The translations under genes were made by a program, and so were the position numbers. The notes below the pieces were generated by a model. The model saw only the letters and a program-made list of their open reading frames with translations, did no database searches and was not told where the DNA came from. A DNA stretch of 46,931 bases from contig JAFWNM010000025.1 of assembly GCA_017510335.1 (NCBI GenBank), forward strand, positions 1 to 46,931, given 5' to 3'. The stretch is from Paracoccaceae bacterium. Its GTDB lineage: Bacteria; Pseudomonadota; Alphaproteobacteria; Rhodobacterales; Rhodobacteraceae. This document shows positions 20,975 through 31,620 of this stretch, one piece after another. The first letter of the stretch is position 1; each line of letters starts with the position of its first letter.

Positions 20975-22741
20975 TTAGTCCAGACCCGCGCCGGGTGCGG
21001 CAGCGTCTTCCAGGCGCAGTTGCGGGGTCTGGCGTCCACCCCAGGTGTTAATCTCAATCTGGCCCGCCAGGTGCACGCTGCGCCCTTGCGAGGCAGTCAA
21101 AAACGGCCCCAACCCAGTTTCAAAGGCACGGAATGCGACGGCTTCCAGCGTTGGTCCCTGATCCGCACCAAAACGAAGCCGCAAATGTGATTCGCCCATG
21201 GGCCGCGTTGACCGGATGGCCATATCCGCGAAGGCGAAACGCGGGGCGCGCATGCTGGCGCCGAACGGTCCTGCTTGGTCAAGCTGGTCAATCAATTCAG
21301 GGGTCACAGCAGCAGGCATAAGCATGCCGTCCAGTTTCAGGCCGGACACTGGCCTGTCTGCGGCCCCCTGCCGCGCCAGAAGCTCGCCCAGCCGCGCCAT
21401 CGCGTCGCCCAGTTGTGCGCGCGCAACCGTCAGGCCCGCGGCCATTTTATGCCCGCCGCCCTTCAGCAGCAGCCCTTCATGCGCAAGCCTCTGGATGGCA
21501 GCGCCCAGATCAATGCCTGGCACGGACCGCCCGGACCCTTTGCCAATGTCACCATCCAGCGCAATGACAACGGCAGGGCGGTCGGTTGCCTCTTTCAGGC
21601 GCGCAGCGGCAATGCCTATGACGCCGGGGTGCCAGCCGTCTTCTGCGGCCCAGACCAACGGGCCGTCCAACCCGCGCGCTTCCGCCTGCGCCAGTGCGGC
21701 CGCACGCACATGCGCTTCGATCTCTCGCCTTTCGGCGTTCAGGGTTTCCAGCTTCTCGGCCAGCGCGCTGGCTTCGTGCGGGTCATCCGTGGCCAGAAGC
21801 CGTGCCCCCAGATCGGCCGCACCAATGCGCCCGCCGGCATTGACACGCGGCCCCAGAACAAAGCCCAGATGATAGGCCCTGGGCGCCGTATCCAGCCGGG
21901 CCATATCGGCCAAAGCGCGCAGCCCGACGCGCTTGCGGTCTGCCATGACGCGCAAGCCCTGCCGCACGAAAGCGCGGTTTACGCCAATCAGGGGGGCAAC
22001 ATCGGCCACAGTGGCCAGCGCGACCAGGTCCAGCATCGACATAAGGTCAGGGCCGGTCTTGCCTGCCACGCGCAGCTGTCTATTGCTTTCGACCAACATC
22101 AAGAACACCACTGCCGCAGCGCAAAGATGGCCCAGGTCGCTGGTTTCATCCTGCCGGTTGGGGTTCACGACGGCCACGGCGTCTGGCAGGGTTTCGCCCC
22201 CCAGGTGGTGATCCAGAACAATCACCTCCGCCGCTTTTGCAGCCGCGATCGGGCCATGGCTAAGGGTGCCGCAATCCACGCAAATAATCAGGTCATGCTT
22301 TTGCGCCAATTCGGCCATGGCCGCCTCATTCGGCCCATAGCCTTCGTCGATGCGGTCGGGAATATACAATGTCGCGCGCCGGCCCATATCGCGCAACCAG
22401 CAGATCAGCAGAGCGGCCGATGCGCCGCCATCCACATCATAATCAGCGAAAATCGCAATACGCTCGCCCTGTGCAACCGCCTGCAGGAAACGGGCAGCGG
22501 CCGCTTCCATATCAAGCAATCTGCGCGGGTCGGGCAAATGGTCGCGCAGCGTCGGCAAAAGATAGGTTTCCGCCTGCTCAGGCATAACCCCGGCACGCGC
22601 AAGGACCGCACAGACCGCGCGTGGCAAGGCGCTGGCCTGGGCTATGGTTTCGGCCAGCCGGTCGCACGCAGCATCCGGGCCAACCCAGCGCCGCCCTGTG
22701 GCCGAACAGCCAACACCCAGGAATGCAGGCGTTTCAGACAT
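20975..22741 (-). CDS. recJ: Single-stranded-DNA-specific exonuclease RecJ
   Basis: A 588-residue member of the DHH phosphoesterase family. RecJ degrades single-stranded DNA 5' to 3' in RecF-pathway recombination and mismatch repair. Visible are the first DHH motif FADYDVDGGASA (about 117), CVDCGTLSHGP, the signature VIVLDHHLGG (about 175) and VNPNRQD. The DHHA1 part follows (VIGIAAARLKEATDRPAVV, GSGRSVPGIDLGAAI, LLKGGGHKMAAGL), then an OB-like C-terminal domain. Length matches the family (about 570-580). The start overlaps the end of the upstream hydrolase gene by 8 bp, so it is translated from a polycistronic message. Confidence 0.97.
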   Translation of the reverse strand: MSETPAFLGVGCSATGRRWVGPDAACDRLAETIAQASALPRAVCAVLARAGVMPEQAETYLLPTLRDHLPDPRRLLDMEAAAARFLQAVAQGERIAIFADYDVDGGASAALLICWLRDMGRRATLYIPDRIDEGYGPNEAAMAELAQKHDLIICVDCGTLSHGPIAAAKAAEVIVLDHHLGGETLPDAVAVVNPNRQDETSDLGHLCAAAVVFLMLVESNRQLRVAGKTGPDLMSMLDLVALATVADVAPLIGVNRAFVRQGLRVMADRKRVGLRALADMARLDTAPRAYHLGFVLGPRVNAGGRIGAADLGARLLATDDPHEASALAEKLETLNAERREIEAHVRAAALAQAEARGLDGPLVWAAEDGWHPGVIGIAAARLKEATDRPAVVIALDGDIGKGSGRSVPGIDLGAAIQRLAHEGLLLKGGGHKMAAGLTVARAQLGDAMARLGELLARQGAADRPVSGLKLDGMLMPAAVTPELIDQLDQAGPFGASMRAPRFAFADMAIRSTRPMGESHLRLRFGADQGPTLEAVAFRAFETGLGPFLTASQGRSVHLAGQIEINTWGGRQTPQLRLEDAAAPGAGLD

Positions 22742-23300
22742 CGCACATTATCGCACGCGTGGACCGGGCTGTGACGAATTCACCATGCAGATGGGAAACC
22801 GCCATGTCATGAACCTGTTGCGGTGTCAGGCGCGGCGCATCAGGGCACCAACTGGTGTCGGCAGTGCTGTCAAACGCGGCGCAGGCATCATGCGCCAGCG
22901 TCACCTCAAACCCGAAATTGGCAGCCATACGGCATGTGGTGGACACACAATGCGGGGTGGTCAGGCCCGCAATGACCAACGCGCCAGTATCATGACGGCG
23001 CAACCAGTCCTGCAGCTCCGTCCCAATGAAGGCCGAATTGACGTGCTTTTCAAACACCGCCTCGCCCTGACACGGCGCAAGGTCCGTGATCCAGTCGGCG
23101 CCCGCCCCCGTCAGCGGGCTTCCAGCCTGAAGGCTTTTGTGGCGCACATGCACGACCTGCCCCCCCGCATCGCGCCACCCCGCAAGCAGGCATGCCGCAT
23201 TTTCTTCCGCATCCGGGTTGTTGCGCGCCCCCCATACGGGGGCAGAAAACCCTTTCTGGAAATCAATCAACAGCAAGGCCGCGTTCTGTGCCAGTTTCAT
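22734..23300 (-). CDS. Isochorismatase-family cysteine hydrolase
   Basis: A 188-residue hydrolase of the isochorismatase-like fold. It has the N-terminal aspartate strand ALLLIDFQKGF (catalytic D about 13), the lysine region VFEKHVNSAF (about 103) and the cysteine in GLTTPHCVSTTC. This is the Asp-Lys-Cys triad typical of nicotinamidase and related amidases; the substrate cannot be told. The start at 23300 is preferred to 23342, since family proteins begin just before the first strand. It sits between glpX and recJ in a tight run and overlaps recJ. Confidence 0.85.
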   Translation of the reverse strand: MKLAQNAALLLIDFQKGFSAPVWGARNNPDAEENAACLLAGWRDAGGQVVHVRHKSLQAGSPLTGAGADWITDLAPCQGEAVFEKHVNSAFIGTELQDWLRRHDTGALVIAGLTTPHCVSTTCRMAANFGFEVTLAHDACAAFDSTADTSWCPDAPRLTPQQVHDMAVSHLHGEFVTARSTRAIMCDV

Positions 23301-23352
23301 CTTGCGCAAAATACTCCGGGGGTGTGGGGGCAGCGCCCCCACCTGTCATCTC

Positions 23353-24315
23353 TCAGATCGGGGTGCGATAGCTCATGCGCCGCACCGATCCGGTTTTTGA
23401 CCGCATCAGCAACGTGTCTGTGGTCACCCAGCCCGGTTCGGTGCGGATCCCCTTGACGATGGACCCGTCGGTAACGCCGGTCGCGGCAAAGATGACATCG
23501 CCGGTGATCATTTCGTCGCGGGTATAAACCTTGTCCAGATCCTCGATCCCGGCGCGGCGTGCGCGCGCGATTTCGTCATCATTGCGAAACAGCAGCCTGC
23601 CATAGATCTGACCGCCCATGCATTTCAGCGCGGCCGCAGCCAGAACCCCTTCAGGGGCGCCACCGGACCCCATATACATGTCGATCCCGGTGATATCAGG
23701 TTCGGCGCAATGGATCACGCCGGCCACATCGCCGTCCATGATCAACCGGATGGCGGCCCCGGTGGACCGCAGGTCGGCAATCATGTCTTCATGGCGGGGG
23801 CGTTCCAGAACGCAGACGGAAATATCGGACGGGGCGCATCCTTTGGCCTTGGCCAGGGCGCGCACACGCTCTGACGGGGTCATGTCCATGGTCACAGTGC
23901 CCGGCGCGTAGCCCGGACCAATGGCCAGCTTGTCCATATAGACATCGGGGGCATGCAGCATGGTGCCGCGCGGGGCCATGGCAATGACGGTCAGCGCATT
24001 GGGGAAATCCTTGGCTGTCAGGGTTGTACCTTCCAGCGGGTCAAGGGCAATATCCACCTCGGGGCCGTTTCCGTTGCCCACTTCCTCGCCGATATACAGC
24101 ATCGGCGCTTCGTCACGTTCCCCTTCGCCAATGACAACGCGGCCTGCAATATCAAGCATGTTCAACTGGGTGCGCATTGCGTCGACTGCGGCCTGATCGG
24201 CGGCTTTCTCATCACCGCGCCCGACCAGCTTGGCAGAGGCCAGCGCGGCCGCTTCCGACACACGGGCCAGCCCCAACGAGAGCATGCGATCATGAAATTC
24301 AGGGGTGGTCGTCAT
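23353..24315 (-). CDS. glpX: Class II fructose-1,6-bisphosphatase GlpX
   Basis: A 320-residue metal-dependent phosphatase that hydrolyses fructose-1,6-bisphosphate to fructose-6-phosphate in gluconeogenesis; in phototrophs and CO2 fixers related proteins also act on sedoheptulose-1,7-bisphosphate. Signatures are VIGEGERDEAPML with its metal-binding residues (about 62), DIALDPLEGTTLTAKD (about 85), IMDGDVAGVI and YMGSGGAPEGVLAAAALKC (about 215). Length is that of the family. It follows hom on the same strand across 116 bp, so it may have its own promoter. Confidence 0.96.
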   Translation of the reverse strand: MTTTPEFHDRMLSLGLARVSEAAALASAKLVGRGDEKAADQAAVDAMRTQLNMLDIAGRVVIGEGERDEAPMLYIGEEVGNGNGPEVDIALDPLEGTTLTAKDFPNALTVIAMAPRGTMLHAPDVYMDKLAIGPGYAPGTVTMDMTPSERVRALAKAKGCAPSDISVCVLERPRHEDMIADLRSTGAAIRLIMDGDVAGVIHCAEPDITGIDMYMGSGGAPEGVLAAAALKCMGGQIYGRLLFRNDDEIARARRAGIEDLDKVYTRDEMITGDVIFAATGVTDGSIVKGIRTEPGWVTTDTLLMRSKTGSVRRMSYRTPI

Positions 24316-24431
24316 TGCAGGGTTCCTTTGACAAATGCGCTTTGGCGCTATCTAGACCCCGCCAGACACATGACACAAGCCTTGACTGGCGTGGTTGCGC
24401 GAACTGTGCTGCAGAAAACCGCGAAAACGAT

Positions 24432-25718
24432 TCAATCTTCCTCAATCGCCATGGCAACCGGCTCTCCGACAAGAACGCCGGTTCTGGCGGCCAGCGCGCA
24501 GGCGTGGTCAATGGCATCGCGCGTGGTTTTATGCGTAATGATCACGACAGGCGCGCGCGTATCCTGATGGCCGTATTGGCGCATGCGGTTGATGGACACG
24601 CCCGCATTGCCCAGCGCTTCGGCCACTTTTGCCAGCGCGCCGGGTTTGTCCAGAAGCGACATGCGCAGATACCAGGGCTTCGCCGCTGTGGCCTTGGCCG
24701 ATACAGCAGTTTGCAAGGTGGATGCAGGCTGGCCAAAGACCGGCAGGCGCATGCCGCGCGCAATATCGACCACATCCCCGATCACGGCACTGGCGGTCGG
24801 CCCTTCGCCTGCACCGGGACCGCGCAAGATGACCTGTTCGATTGCGTCCCCTTCGATGACGATCATATTCGTGCCCCCCTTCAACTGCCCCAGCGGGCTG
24901 TCGGCGGGCACCAGACAGGGCGACATGGACTGTTCCAGCCCCCGGCCAGTTACACGCGCCACCCCCAGCAGTTTGATGCGCAGGCCCAGATCGGCGGCGG
25001 CGCGAATATCCTCGATCGAGATACGCTCGATCCCTGATGTCTGGATGGCGTCAAAATCCGGCTTCACCCCGAAGGCAATGGCCGAAAGCAGCGTCAGTTT
25101 ATGTGCGGCGTCAATACCGCCCACATCCAGCGTCGGGTCGGCTTCCAGATAGCCAAGCTGGTTTGCTTCCTCGAACACGGTTTCATAGGGCAGGCCCGCA
25201 TCTTCCATGCGGGTCAGAATGTAATTGCAGGTGCCGTTCATCACACCTTTGACGCGGGTGATGCGGTTTCCCGCCAGCCCTTCGCTTAGCGCCTTGATGA
25301 CAGGAATTCCCCCTGCAACGGCCGCTTCGAACCTTAGCGCGACACCAGCGGCTTCGGCGCGTTCCGCCAGGTCCTGCCCGTGCAGCGCCAGCATTGCCTT
25401 GTTTGCGGTCACAACGTCCTTGCCGGCGTCAATTGCGGCTTCGGTCAGGGCCTTGGCTGGACCATTTTCGCCGCCCATAAGTTCGACCACGACATCCACA
25501 TCATCGCGGCGCGCAAGGGCTACGGGGTCATCTTCCCAGTCATAGGCCGAAATATCGACGCCGCGATTGCGGGTGCGGGATTTTGCGCTGACTGCGGAAA
25601 TTACAATCTTGCGGCCTGTGCGCAGTGTCAGCAAATCGGCATTCGTCTGGATAATCCGAACAAGCCCGACCCCGACCGTGCCAAGCCCTGCAATTCCTAG
25701 TCGCAATGGGGATGTCAT
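24432..25718 (-). CDS. hom: Homoserine dehydrogenase
   Basis: A 428-residue enzyme that reduces aspartate semialdehyde to homoserine with NAD(P)H, the branch point toward threonine and methionine. It has the N-terminal Rossmann motif GIAGLGTVGVGLV, the substrate region VVTANKAMLALHG, VMNGTCNYILTRM and EANQLGYLEADPTLDVGGID. A C-terminal ACT domain follows (about 345-425, MSLLDKPGALAKVAEALGNA), the usual site of threonine feedback inhibition. Full length. It is the first gene of the minus-strand run toward recJ. 122 bp separate it from the kinase stop upstream. Confidence 0.97.
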   Translation of the reverse strand: MTSPLRLGIAGLGTVGVGLVRIIQTNADLLTLRTGRKIVISAVSAKSRTRNRGVDISAYDWEDDPVALARRDDVDVVVELMGGENGPAKALTEAAIDAGKDVVTANKAMLALHGQDLAERAEAAGVALRFEAAVAGGIPVIKALSEGLAGNRITRVKGVMNGTCNYILTRMEDAGLPYETVFEEANQLGYLEADPTLDVGGIDAAHKLTLLSAIAFGVKPDFDAIQTSGIERISIEDIRAAADLGLRIKLLGVARVTGRGLEQSMSPCLVPADSPLGQLKGGTNMIVIEGDAIEQVILRGPGAGEGPTASAVIGDVVDIARGMRLPVFGQPASTLQTAVSAKATAAKPWYLRMSLLDKPGALAKVAEALGNAGVSINRMRQYGHQDTRAPVVIITHKTTRDAIDHACALAARTGVLVGEPVAMAIEED

Positions 25719-25840
25719 ATGCAGTGCTCCGGGCTGTGGATGAAAACCGACGTCCTGTTAGCGCCTTGTGCCCTGTCTTGCAATGCGGCACGGGGGGATT
25801 TCCGCAGATGTGCCCATCCCGGCACTGCGCGAACGCCATA

Positions 25841-28800
25841 TCAGTGTGGTGGCTTGCCCTCATGGAGTAACGCAAGGCCCAGCGCGTTCGAAAGTTCCGC
25901 GCTTTTGTAGGGTTTGCCAAGCACGGCCACAAACCCCTTGTCTTGATAGGTTCTGATCTGGTCTTGCATGATATTAGCTGTCGCCGCGACAACGCGGGGC
26001 GGTTCGACACCGTTTTGCGCGGCGCGCGCGCGCAGGCAGTTCAGCGCCTCGAAACCGTCCATGACAGGCATGGAAATATCCAGAAGCACAATATCATATT
26101 TCCCCGGATCCCAGCGATCACACGCTTCCTGTCCGTTTTCAGTGAAATCCGCCTGAACACCAATCTTGCGCAACATCGACTTCAGGATTGTCGCATTGGT
26201 CTTGTTATCCTCGGCGACCAGCACGCGCAAACCGGCGGGCAAGGCAGGTGTGGTGCGTGTTTCGCCCGCAGGCGATGTCACAACGTCGCTGGCAAGGGGC
26301 AAGGGCAATCGCAGATCGATGCGTGTTCCCTGACCGGGTGTGCTGTCAATATCTATGTGGCCATCCATGATGTTGACCAGTTTGCGCACGATCGACAGCC
26401 CCAGACCCGACCCACCGAACCGGCGGGTTACCGAATTGTCGGCCTGTTCGAATTCGTCAAAGACCCGCGCAAGCTGGTCTTGCGTCATGCCAATGCCTGT
26501 ATCGGTTATTGAAAATGCCACGTCCCTGTCAGTCACGGCCTGCGCAGCCAGATGTATGGTCCCTTCTTCAGTGAACTTGACCGCATTGCCCAGAATATTG
26601 CCCAGAATTTGCGCAAGGCGATGCGCATCCCCGATACGGGCCTTGTCCAGTCCCGGCCCAAGGTCCAGCTGCATGTTCAGGCCCTTGGCATGGGCGTTGA
26701 CGCCATGCAGGGATTGCATGCGGTGCAACAGTTTTTCGGGCAGAAACGGCACAGGATCAAGCGCCAGTTTGCCAACCTCGATGCGGGCAAGGTCCAGAAT
26801 ATCGTTCAGAATGGTCAGCAACGCGTCGCCGGATGTGCGGATCGTGTCCAGCATATGGGCCTGTTGGGATGACAAGGAGGTGTCGGCCAGCAATTCGGCC
26901 ATGCCCAGAATGCCGTTCATGGGCGTGCGGATTTCATGGCTCATATTCGCAAGAAATGCCGATTTCGCGCGGTTCGCAGCTTCTGCCGTTTCGCGGGCAA
27001 GGTGCAGTTCGGTCACATCCGTATGCAGGCTGACATGGCCGCCATCGCCTGTTGGCATGTCACAGACACGCAAAATTCGCCCGGATGTCAGCCGCTGTTC
27101 AAATACCCGTTGCGCGGTCAGGCCACGGCAACTGCGGCTGTGAAGCCAAGCTTCCTCGCAGCCTGCGGCGTCGGCTATTTCGCCAGCGTCAAGCGAGATA
27201 CGCAGCAAGTCCTGAAACCGCGCCCCTTCAACCATGGCATGCGCCGTCAACGGATATATTTCGCGGTAATGCGAATTGGCCAGAACCAGCCTGTCTTGCG
27301 CATCAAGCAGAACAAACCCGTCCTGAAGGGCCTCAACAGCGGAATACAGTTGCGCGCGCGCGGCCAGTGCGGCCTGTCCTGCCGCATGGGCCTGTTGTTG
27401 CGCGGCAATCAGTGGGGTGATGTCAGACCCGACGCCGCGATACCCCAGAAAAACGCCCTTGCTGTCATAAAATGGGACACCGCTAGCGCGCAGCCAGACT
27501 GTTTCGCCGGTTTTCTTGCGTATCCAGTAGACAAAATTGCTAAACGGTTTTTGGGCGGCCATCGTCGCCGTCAATTCAGCAATATCGGACTGCAGTTCGG
27601 GATCGCGATTTTGCGCATTCAATTCCACGCGTGTTTTGCCAATATGACTGGGCGCTTCGCCCACTGTCCGTTCATACCCGCCAGAAACATAGGTGAAGCG
27701 CTGCTGGGCATCCTGTTCCCAAAACCAGTCCGAACTGCTTTCGGTGATGTCGATCAGGCGTTTTTCGGCCATGTCGCGCGCATTCAGCGCCGTTTCTAGC
27801 GCGTCGCGGGCGGCCAGAATGGCCTGTTCATGTTCCACTTCTGCTGTCACATCAAGGGCAATGCCCGACATCAGCAAGGCGCGCCCGTCCGGGGATTGGC
27901 GCACGACATTTCCGCGCAGATGGATCCACACCCAATGCCCGTTGCTGTGTTGCAACCGCAATTTCTTGTCCAACTGGTTCGCCAGCCCTGCCAGAATCAG
28001 ATTGAATTTCTGCTCCACTCCGGGCCGGTCATCGGGGTGCATAAGCGCCCCGAACTGCCCCACCCCCAAGACATCGCCCCCGATATTACGCCCCAGCATT
28101 TCGCCCCAGACCGCGTTTACATGCGTTTCGCGCGTCTTCAGGTTCCATTCCCATGTGCCGACACGCGCGCCTTCGATCACCTGTTCCAGGCGCTGCTGGG
28201 CGTTGCGCAGTTCTGTTACATCCATGCGCAGCGTCACGCGCCCACCATCCGAGGTGATCTTTTCATGAACCCGCATCCAGCGCCCGTCGGACATTTCCTG
28301 TTCGGCCTCAAACTCTGGTTGGCGGCGTTCCGAAAGGCGCGCCGCTATCCATGCCTCCTTGTTGTCAATGGGGTCCATATAGTCGCCATGGTCCAGGCGC
28401 TGCCGCAGGATCTGTTCGAATGCCATTCCCGTTTTCATCAGCTTTCCCGACCCCGGGAAATGATCGCGATAGGGCTGGTTGCACAGAACAAGCCTGTCTT
28501 CGGGATCATAGATTGCGAACCCGTCCACCATTGCCTCGACTGCGGCAGTCAGGCGTTGCTGGGCATGCTCGGCCTCTTGCTTGCGCTGTTCTATCTCCGC
28601 CTCATGGGCGCGCCGGTCGGTCTGGTCATTCACGAAATGCCAGATCGCCGGACGCTCTGCGGTGTCGGTAGCCAGAACCCCGCTTAACTTGACATGTGCA
28701 ATGGACCCGTCGGCCCTGAAATACTGCTGATTGATGGGTCCATAGCGGCCGGTCTGGGTAACCCTCTGAAGTTGCTTGAACGCATCCTTCATCCCTTCGG

Positions 28801-29905
28801 GTGTGGTGATCTGGGACATGTTCAATTGCTTGAAGCCCGCCCGATCATAGCCTGACTCGCGCAAGAAGGCAGGATTGGCATCCAGAAACGCGCCCGTATG
28901 CAGATCGCTTTGCGCAATGCCGATGGGGGCGGAATCGAAAATCTGCTGAAGCTGCTTTATCCGCGTTTCTTCGCGGCGCGCGGCGTCATGTTCGCGTGTG
29001 ATATCCCGGATGATAAAGACATATCCGCCGGCTGTGTTGTGCCATTGCGCGGCGCGGGCCTCAAACCACCTGTCCTGTCCATGAAAGGGTATGGAATACC
29101 GCCGCGGCGTGATGGCTTTGCCGTCATCGACTTCGCGCATCAGGTCACTTGCCAGCCCGGCCACTTCGGCAGGCAGGGTTTCCACCAAAGACTTGCCCAG
29201 AAGTTGCTCGGCGGGCATGATTTCGATATGGTCAGCGGAAGGGTGAACCGTGCGAATAATACCGTGGCGGTCCACTTCCACGATAAGGTCGGGCATCGCG
29301 GCCAGCGTTGCGGCCAACTGGTCGCGGCTTTCGCGCAGGGCCTGTTCTGCCTTCAGCCGCAGGTTCAAACCGCCAATGCCATTCGCGACGGACCGCAACA
29401 GGGACATGTCATCTTCGCTGAAGTCGCGCGGGCCACGAACAGTATCATACCCGACAAACCCCACAGGCAGGCCGTTTTCCACCACCGGAACAACCAGCAG
29501 TGACACGATCCCTTGCATCTGCAGTGTTTCACGTTCGCTGATGCGGGCATCCGGCAAATCGTCAACCCGCGCGATATAGATCGATTCATCGCGCAAGAAA
29601 CAGTTATACCACGGCAGGACAACATCATGCGGCAGGCCCGGAAGTTCATCCTTCATGGGGGCAATCCCGGGCGCGACCCATTCATGGGTGTAATCCCAGT
29701 ATTCTTCGTCGCGCCGCCAGAACAGATAGGTTCTGTCCAGACCGGCCGCGTCCCCCAATTCGGCAAGGGCGGCATTTATGGTTTCATCCGCGCGTAAGGT
29801 ATTGACCCGGGCAAGCCTGTTCAGAAGGTCAATCGCACGCCGTTCCAGACTGCACGCCTTGGGGGCTGCGCTGATTGAAACACGTTTCCGGCCATTGTTT
29901 TTCAT
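25841..29905 (-). CDS. Multi-PAS hybrid histidine kinase with GAF and receiver domains
   Basis: A 1354-residue soluble sensor kinase with no transmembrane segment seen. Order: GAF-like domain (about 25-190), then about six PAS units (about 195-305, 315-435, 450-570, 575-690, 715-835, 850-965). HisKA carries phospho-acceptor His990 in [13 protein letters not shown], and the ATPase domain (about 1095-1205) has an N box at [10 protein letters not shown], a G1 box DTGIGM and a G2 box GGSGLGLSI. The receiver (about 1225-1345) has Asp1276 in [11 protein letters not shown] and Lys1331. The third and sixth PAS units resemble each other ([40 protein letters not shown]), suggesting duplication. Input may be redox, light or small ligands. 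No separate response regulator or HPt gene lies nearby, so its output partner is unknown. Confidence 0.93.
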   Translation of the reverse strand: MKNNGRKRVSISAAPKACSLERRAIDLLNRLARVNTLRADETINAALAELGDAAGLDRTYLFWRRDEEYWDYTHEWVAPGIAPMKDELPGLPHDVVLPWYNCFLRDESIYIARVDDLPDARISERETLQMQGIVSLLVVPVVENGLPVGFVGYDTVRGPRDFSEDDMSLLRSVANGIGGLNLRLKAEQALRESRDQLAATLAAMPDLIVEVDRHGIIRTVHPSADHIEIMPAEQLLGKSLVETLPAEVAGLASDLMREVDDGKAITPRRYSIPFHGQDRWFEARAAQWHNTAGGYVFIIRDITREHDAARREETRIKQLQQIFDSAPIGIAQSDLHTGAFLDANPAFLRESGYDRAGFKQLNMSQITTPEGMKDAFKQLQRVTQTGRYGPINQQYFRADGSIAHVKLSGVLATDTAERPAIWHFVNDQTDRRAHEAEIEQRKQEAEHAQQRLTAAVEAMVDGFAIYDPEDRLVLCNQPYRDHFPGSGKLMKTGMAFEQILRQRLDHGDYMDPIDNKEAWIAARLSERRQPEFEAEQEMSDGRWMRVHEKITSDGGRVTLRMDVTELRNAQQRLEQVIEGARVGTWEWNLKTRETHVNAVWGEMLGRNIGGDVLGVGQFGALMHPDDRPGVEQKFNLILAGLANQLDKKLRLQHSNGHWVWIHLRGNVVRQSPDGRALLMSGIALDVTAEVEHEQAILAARDALETALNARDMAEKRLIDITESSSDWFWEQDAQQRFTYVSGGYERTVGEAPSHIGKTRVELNAQNRDPELQSDIAELTATMAAQKPFSNFVYWIRKKTGETVWLRASGVPFYDSKGVFLGYRGVGSDITPLIAAQQQAHAAGQAALAARAQLYSAVEALQDGFVLLDAQDRLVLANSHYREIYPLTAHAMVEGARFQDLLRISLDAGEIADAAGCEEAWLHSRSCRGLTAQRVFEQRLTSGRILRVCDMPTGDGGHVSLHTDVTELHLARETAEAANRAKSAFLANMSHEIRTPMNGILGMAELLADTSLSSQQAHMLDTIRTSGDALLTILNDILDLARIEVGKLALDPVPFLPEKLLHRMQSLHGVNAHAKGLNMQLDLGPGLDKARIGDAHRLAQILGNILGNAVKFTEEGTIHLAAQAVTDRDVAFSITDTGIGMTQDQLARVFDEFEQADNSVTRRFGGSGLGLSIVRKLVNIMDGHIDIDSTPGQGTRIDLRLPLPLASDVVTSPAGETRTTPALPAGLRVLVAEDNKTNATILKSMLRKIGVQADFTENGQEACDRWDPGKYDIVLLDISMPVMDGFEALNCLRARAAQNGVEPPRVVAATANIMQDQIRTYQDKGFVAVLGKPYKSAELSNALGLALLHEGKPPH

Positions 29906-29992
29906 GTGCGATTGTTGCTGTCCACGGGGGTATCAGTCAATCCTAGGTTGCAAATATTACCAATAATCTATTCCATGAGTGGGTTAACAGAG

Positions 29993-31228
29993 TCACCTAT
30001 CGCTGGTGTTTTTCAAAGTTCCGATCAGCTTATCGTGGGTGTCGCGCAGGTTGTGTTCCAGCGCGTTCCCCAACCGCGCCAGCATGTCCAGACAGCGCGC
30101 AAGCTGTTCAATTTCAACATATTCATCCGGTTTATGCGCCTGCGCGATGGACCCTGGCCCGCAAATGACGGACGCAATGCCAATGGACTGGAACAACCCC
30201 GCTTCGGTGCCAAACGGCACCAACCCCGTCCCGTTGGCCCCTGTCAGCGACATTGCCAGGGCACGGGCGGGGTTAACCAACTCCGGGGCTAGGCCCACAA
30301 CTTCGGCCACGATGTCGGTGGTGATGTCGGCTTCGGGGTGGATGGTTTGCATCTGTTCGCGCAACTGATCCACGAAGGCCGCCAGTTCCGCCTTGACGAA
30401 ATCGGCATCTGACACCTGCACCGGGCGCATTTCCCAATCAATGCGCGCGGTGCCTGCGATGATGTTGTGCACCTGCCCCCCCCGAAGCGCACCAATGTTC
30501 AGGGTGCTATGGGGCGGATCAAACGGGCAATCCGCAGGCGCGCGCGCCTTCAGGTCTTCGCGCAACGCCGTCAGTTTCAGCGCGATGCGCGCGGCATATT
30601 CCACTGCGTTCACGCCCAGATCAGGGCTTGAACCGTGCCCTTCCAGCCCGACAACATGGGTGGTGTATTCATAACACCCCTTGTGCCCGTCAATCACCTG
30701 CATCAGCGAAGGTTCCCCGATTATGGCCCCTTGCGCATGAAAACCGCGCGATTGCAGAAGCGCCGTCAGGCGTTGGGCACCGAAACAGCCGGTTTCTTCA
30801 TCATGGGTGAAGGCAAAATGCACAGGCCGCTTCAGGTCGCGCGCGGCAAATTCCGGTGCCAGTGCGACGCAGGCCGCGACAAACCCTTTCATGTCACAGG
30901 TGCCACGCCCGTAAAGCCGCCCGTCTGCTTCGGTCATGGCGAACGGGTCCGACGTCCAGGGCTGGTCCACCACCGGCACCACATCCGTGTGGCCCGACAG
31001 GATAATCCCGTCCCCGGTATCCGGCCCGATTGTCGCAAACAGATTGGCCTGCAGGCCAGTATCATCTGGCATGATCTCTACGCTTGCGCCGGCGGCTGTC
31101 AGGGCTTTGGCCAGATAATCGGTCACCGCGCGATTTCCGTCTGCTGAAACTGATGCAAACGCCACCAGATCGGCCAATATTGCCTTGCAACGGGTCAATC
31201 GGTCTGTTGTGTCCGCCTGGGTCATCAT
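29993..31228 (-). CDS. argE: Acetylornithine deacetylase (M20 family)
   Basis: A 411-residue zinc hydrolase, most like ArgE, which removes the acetyl group from N-acetylornithine in arginine synthesis. It shows the metal ligands in LSGHTDVVPV (about 79), the bridging aspartate of GRGTCDMKGFVA (about 111), the catalytic glutamates of THDEETGCFG (about 145), IIGEPSLMQVIDGHKG and the C-terminal CGPGSIAQAHKPDEYVE histidine. Length fits ArgE better than DapE (about 380). AAGG lies before the first of two adjacent ATGs. Other M20 deacylases cannot be fully excluded. Confidence 0.88.
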   Translation of the reverse strand: MMTQADTTDRLTRCKAILADLVAFASVSADGNRAVTDYLAKALTAAGASVEIMPDDTGLQANLFATIGPDTGDGIILSGHTDVVPVVDQPWTSDPFAMTEADGRLYGRGTCDMKGFVAACVALAPEFAARDLKRPVHFAFTHDEETGCFGAQRLTALLQSRGFHAQGAIIGEPSLMQVIDGHKGCYEYTTHVVGLEGHGSSPDLGVNAVEYAARIALKLTALREDLKARAPADCPFDPPHSTLNIGALRGGQVHNIIAGTARIDWEMRPVQVSDADFVKAELAAFVDQLREQMQTIHPEADITTDIVAEVVGLAPELVNPARALAMSLTGANGTGLVPFGTEAGLFQSIGIASVICGPGSIAQAHKPDEYVEIEQLARCLDMLARLGNALEHNLRDTHDKLIGTLKNTSDR

Positions 31229-31281
31229 GCGCGCCTTTTTTTATTTAGCTGCCAATGGCTATCGGGGGGGCGAAGGGTCGG

Positions 31282-31560
31282 TCAATCCGCTGCGGGTCGG
31301 TCGGTTTGGGGCGAGTCAATTTCGGCCAGAAGCCATTGCGCGCGGGCAAGCAATTGTTCCACGCTGGCCAGCTTGCGGGCCATGCGCGCAGCGTCCCGCG
31401 TTCCTGCCGCTGCAACCGCGTGTTGTTGCAGATCATCGCGGCGGGCGCGCAGCTTGGCGATAATTTTTTCCACATCGGCGGGCTTGATTTTCTGGTCCTT
31501 GCCTTGCCCAAAGCGGGAAAAGACCGCGCCCAGTTTCTTGGCCAGATCATCTGCAGACAT
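31282..31560 (-). CDS. Small helical hypothetical protein
   Basis: A 92-residue protein beginning MSADDLAKKLGAVFSRFG, then nearly continuous helix rich in K, R and A (DVEKIIAKLRARRDDLQQ, ARMARKLASVEQLLARAQW), likely a helical hairpin or coiled coil. The start at 31560 has AAAGG before it; an earlier ATG at 31584 would add eight odd residues. No family recognised. It lies 54 bp upstream of argE on the same strand and may share its transcript. Confidence 0.75.
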   Translation of the reverse strand: MSADDLAKKLGAVFSRFGQGKDQKIKPADVEKIIAKLRARRDDLQQHAVAAAGTRDAARMARKLASVEQLLARAQWLLAEIDSPQTDRPAAD

Positions 31561-31620
31561 GGGGCACCTTTGCAAGCAACACACCTGAAGACACCATACA
31601 CCAAAACCGCGATTGCCTCA

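Noticed and set aside
21275-22774. 499-residue plus-strand ORF
   Set aside because: It lies wholly opposite recJ, which has all DHH-family motifs.
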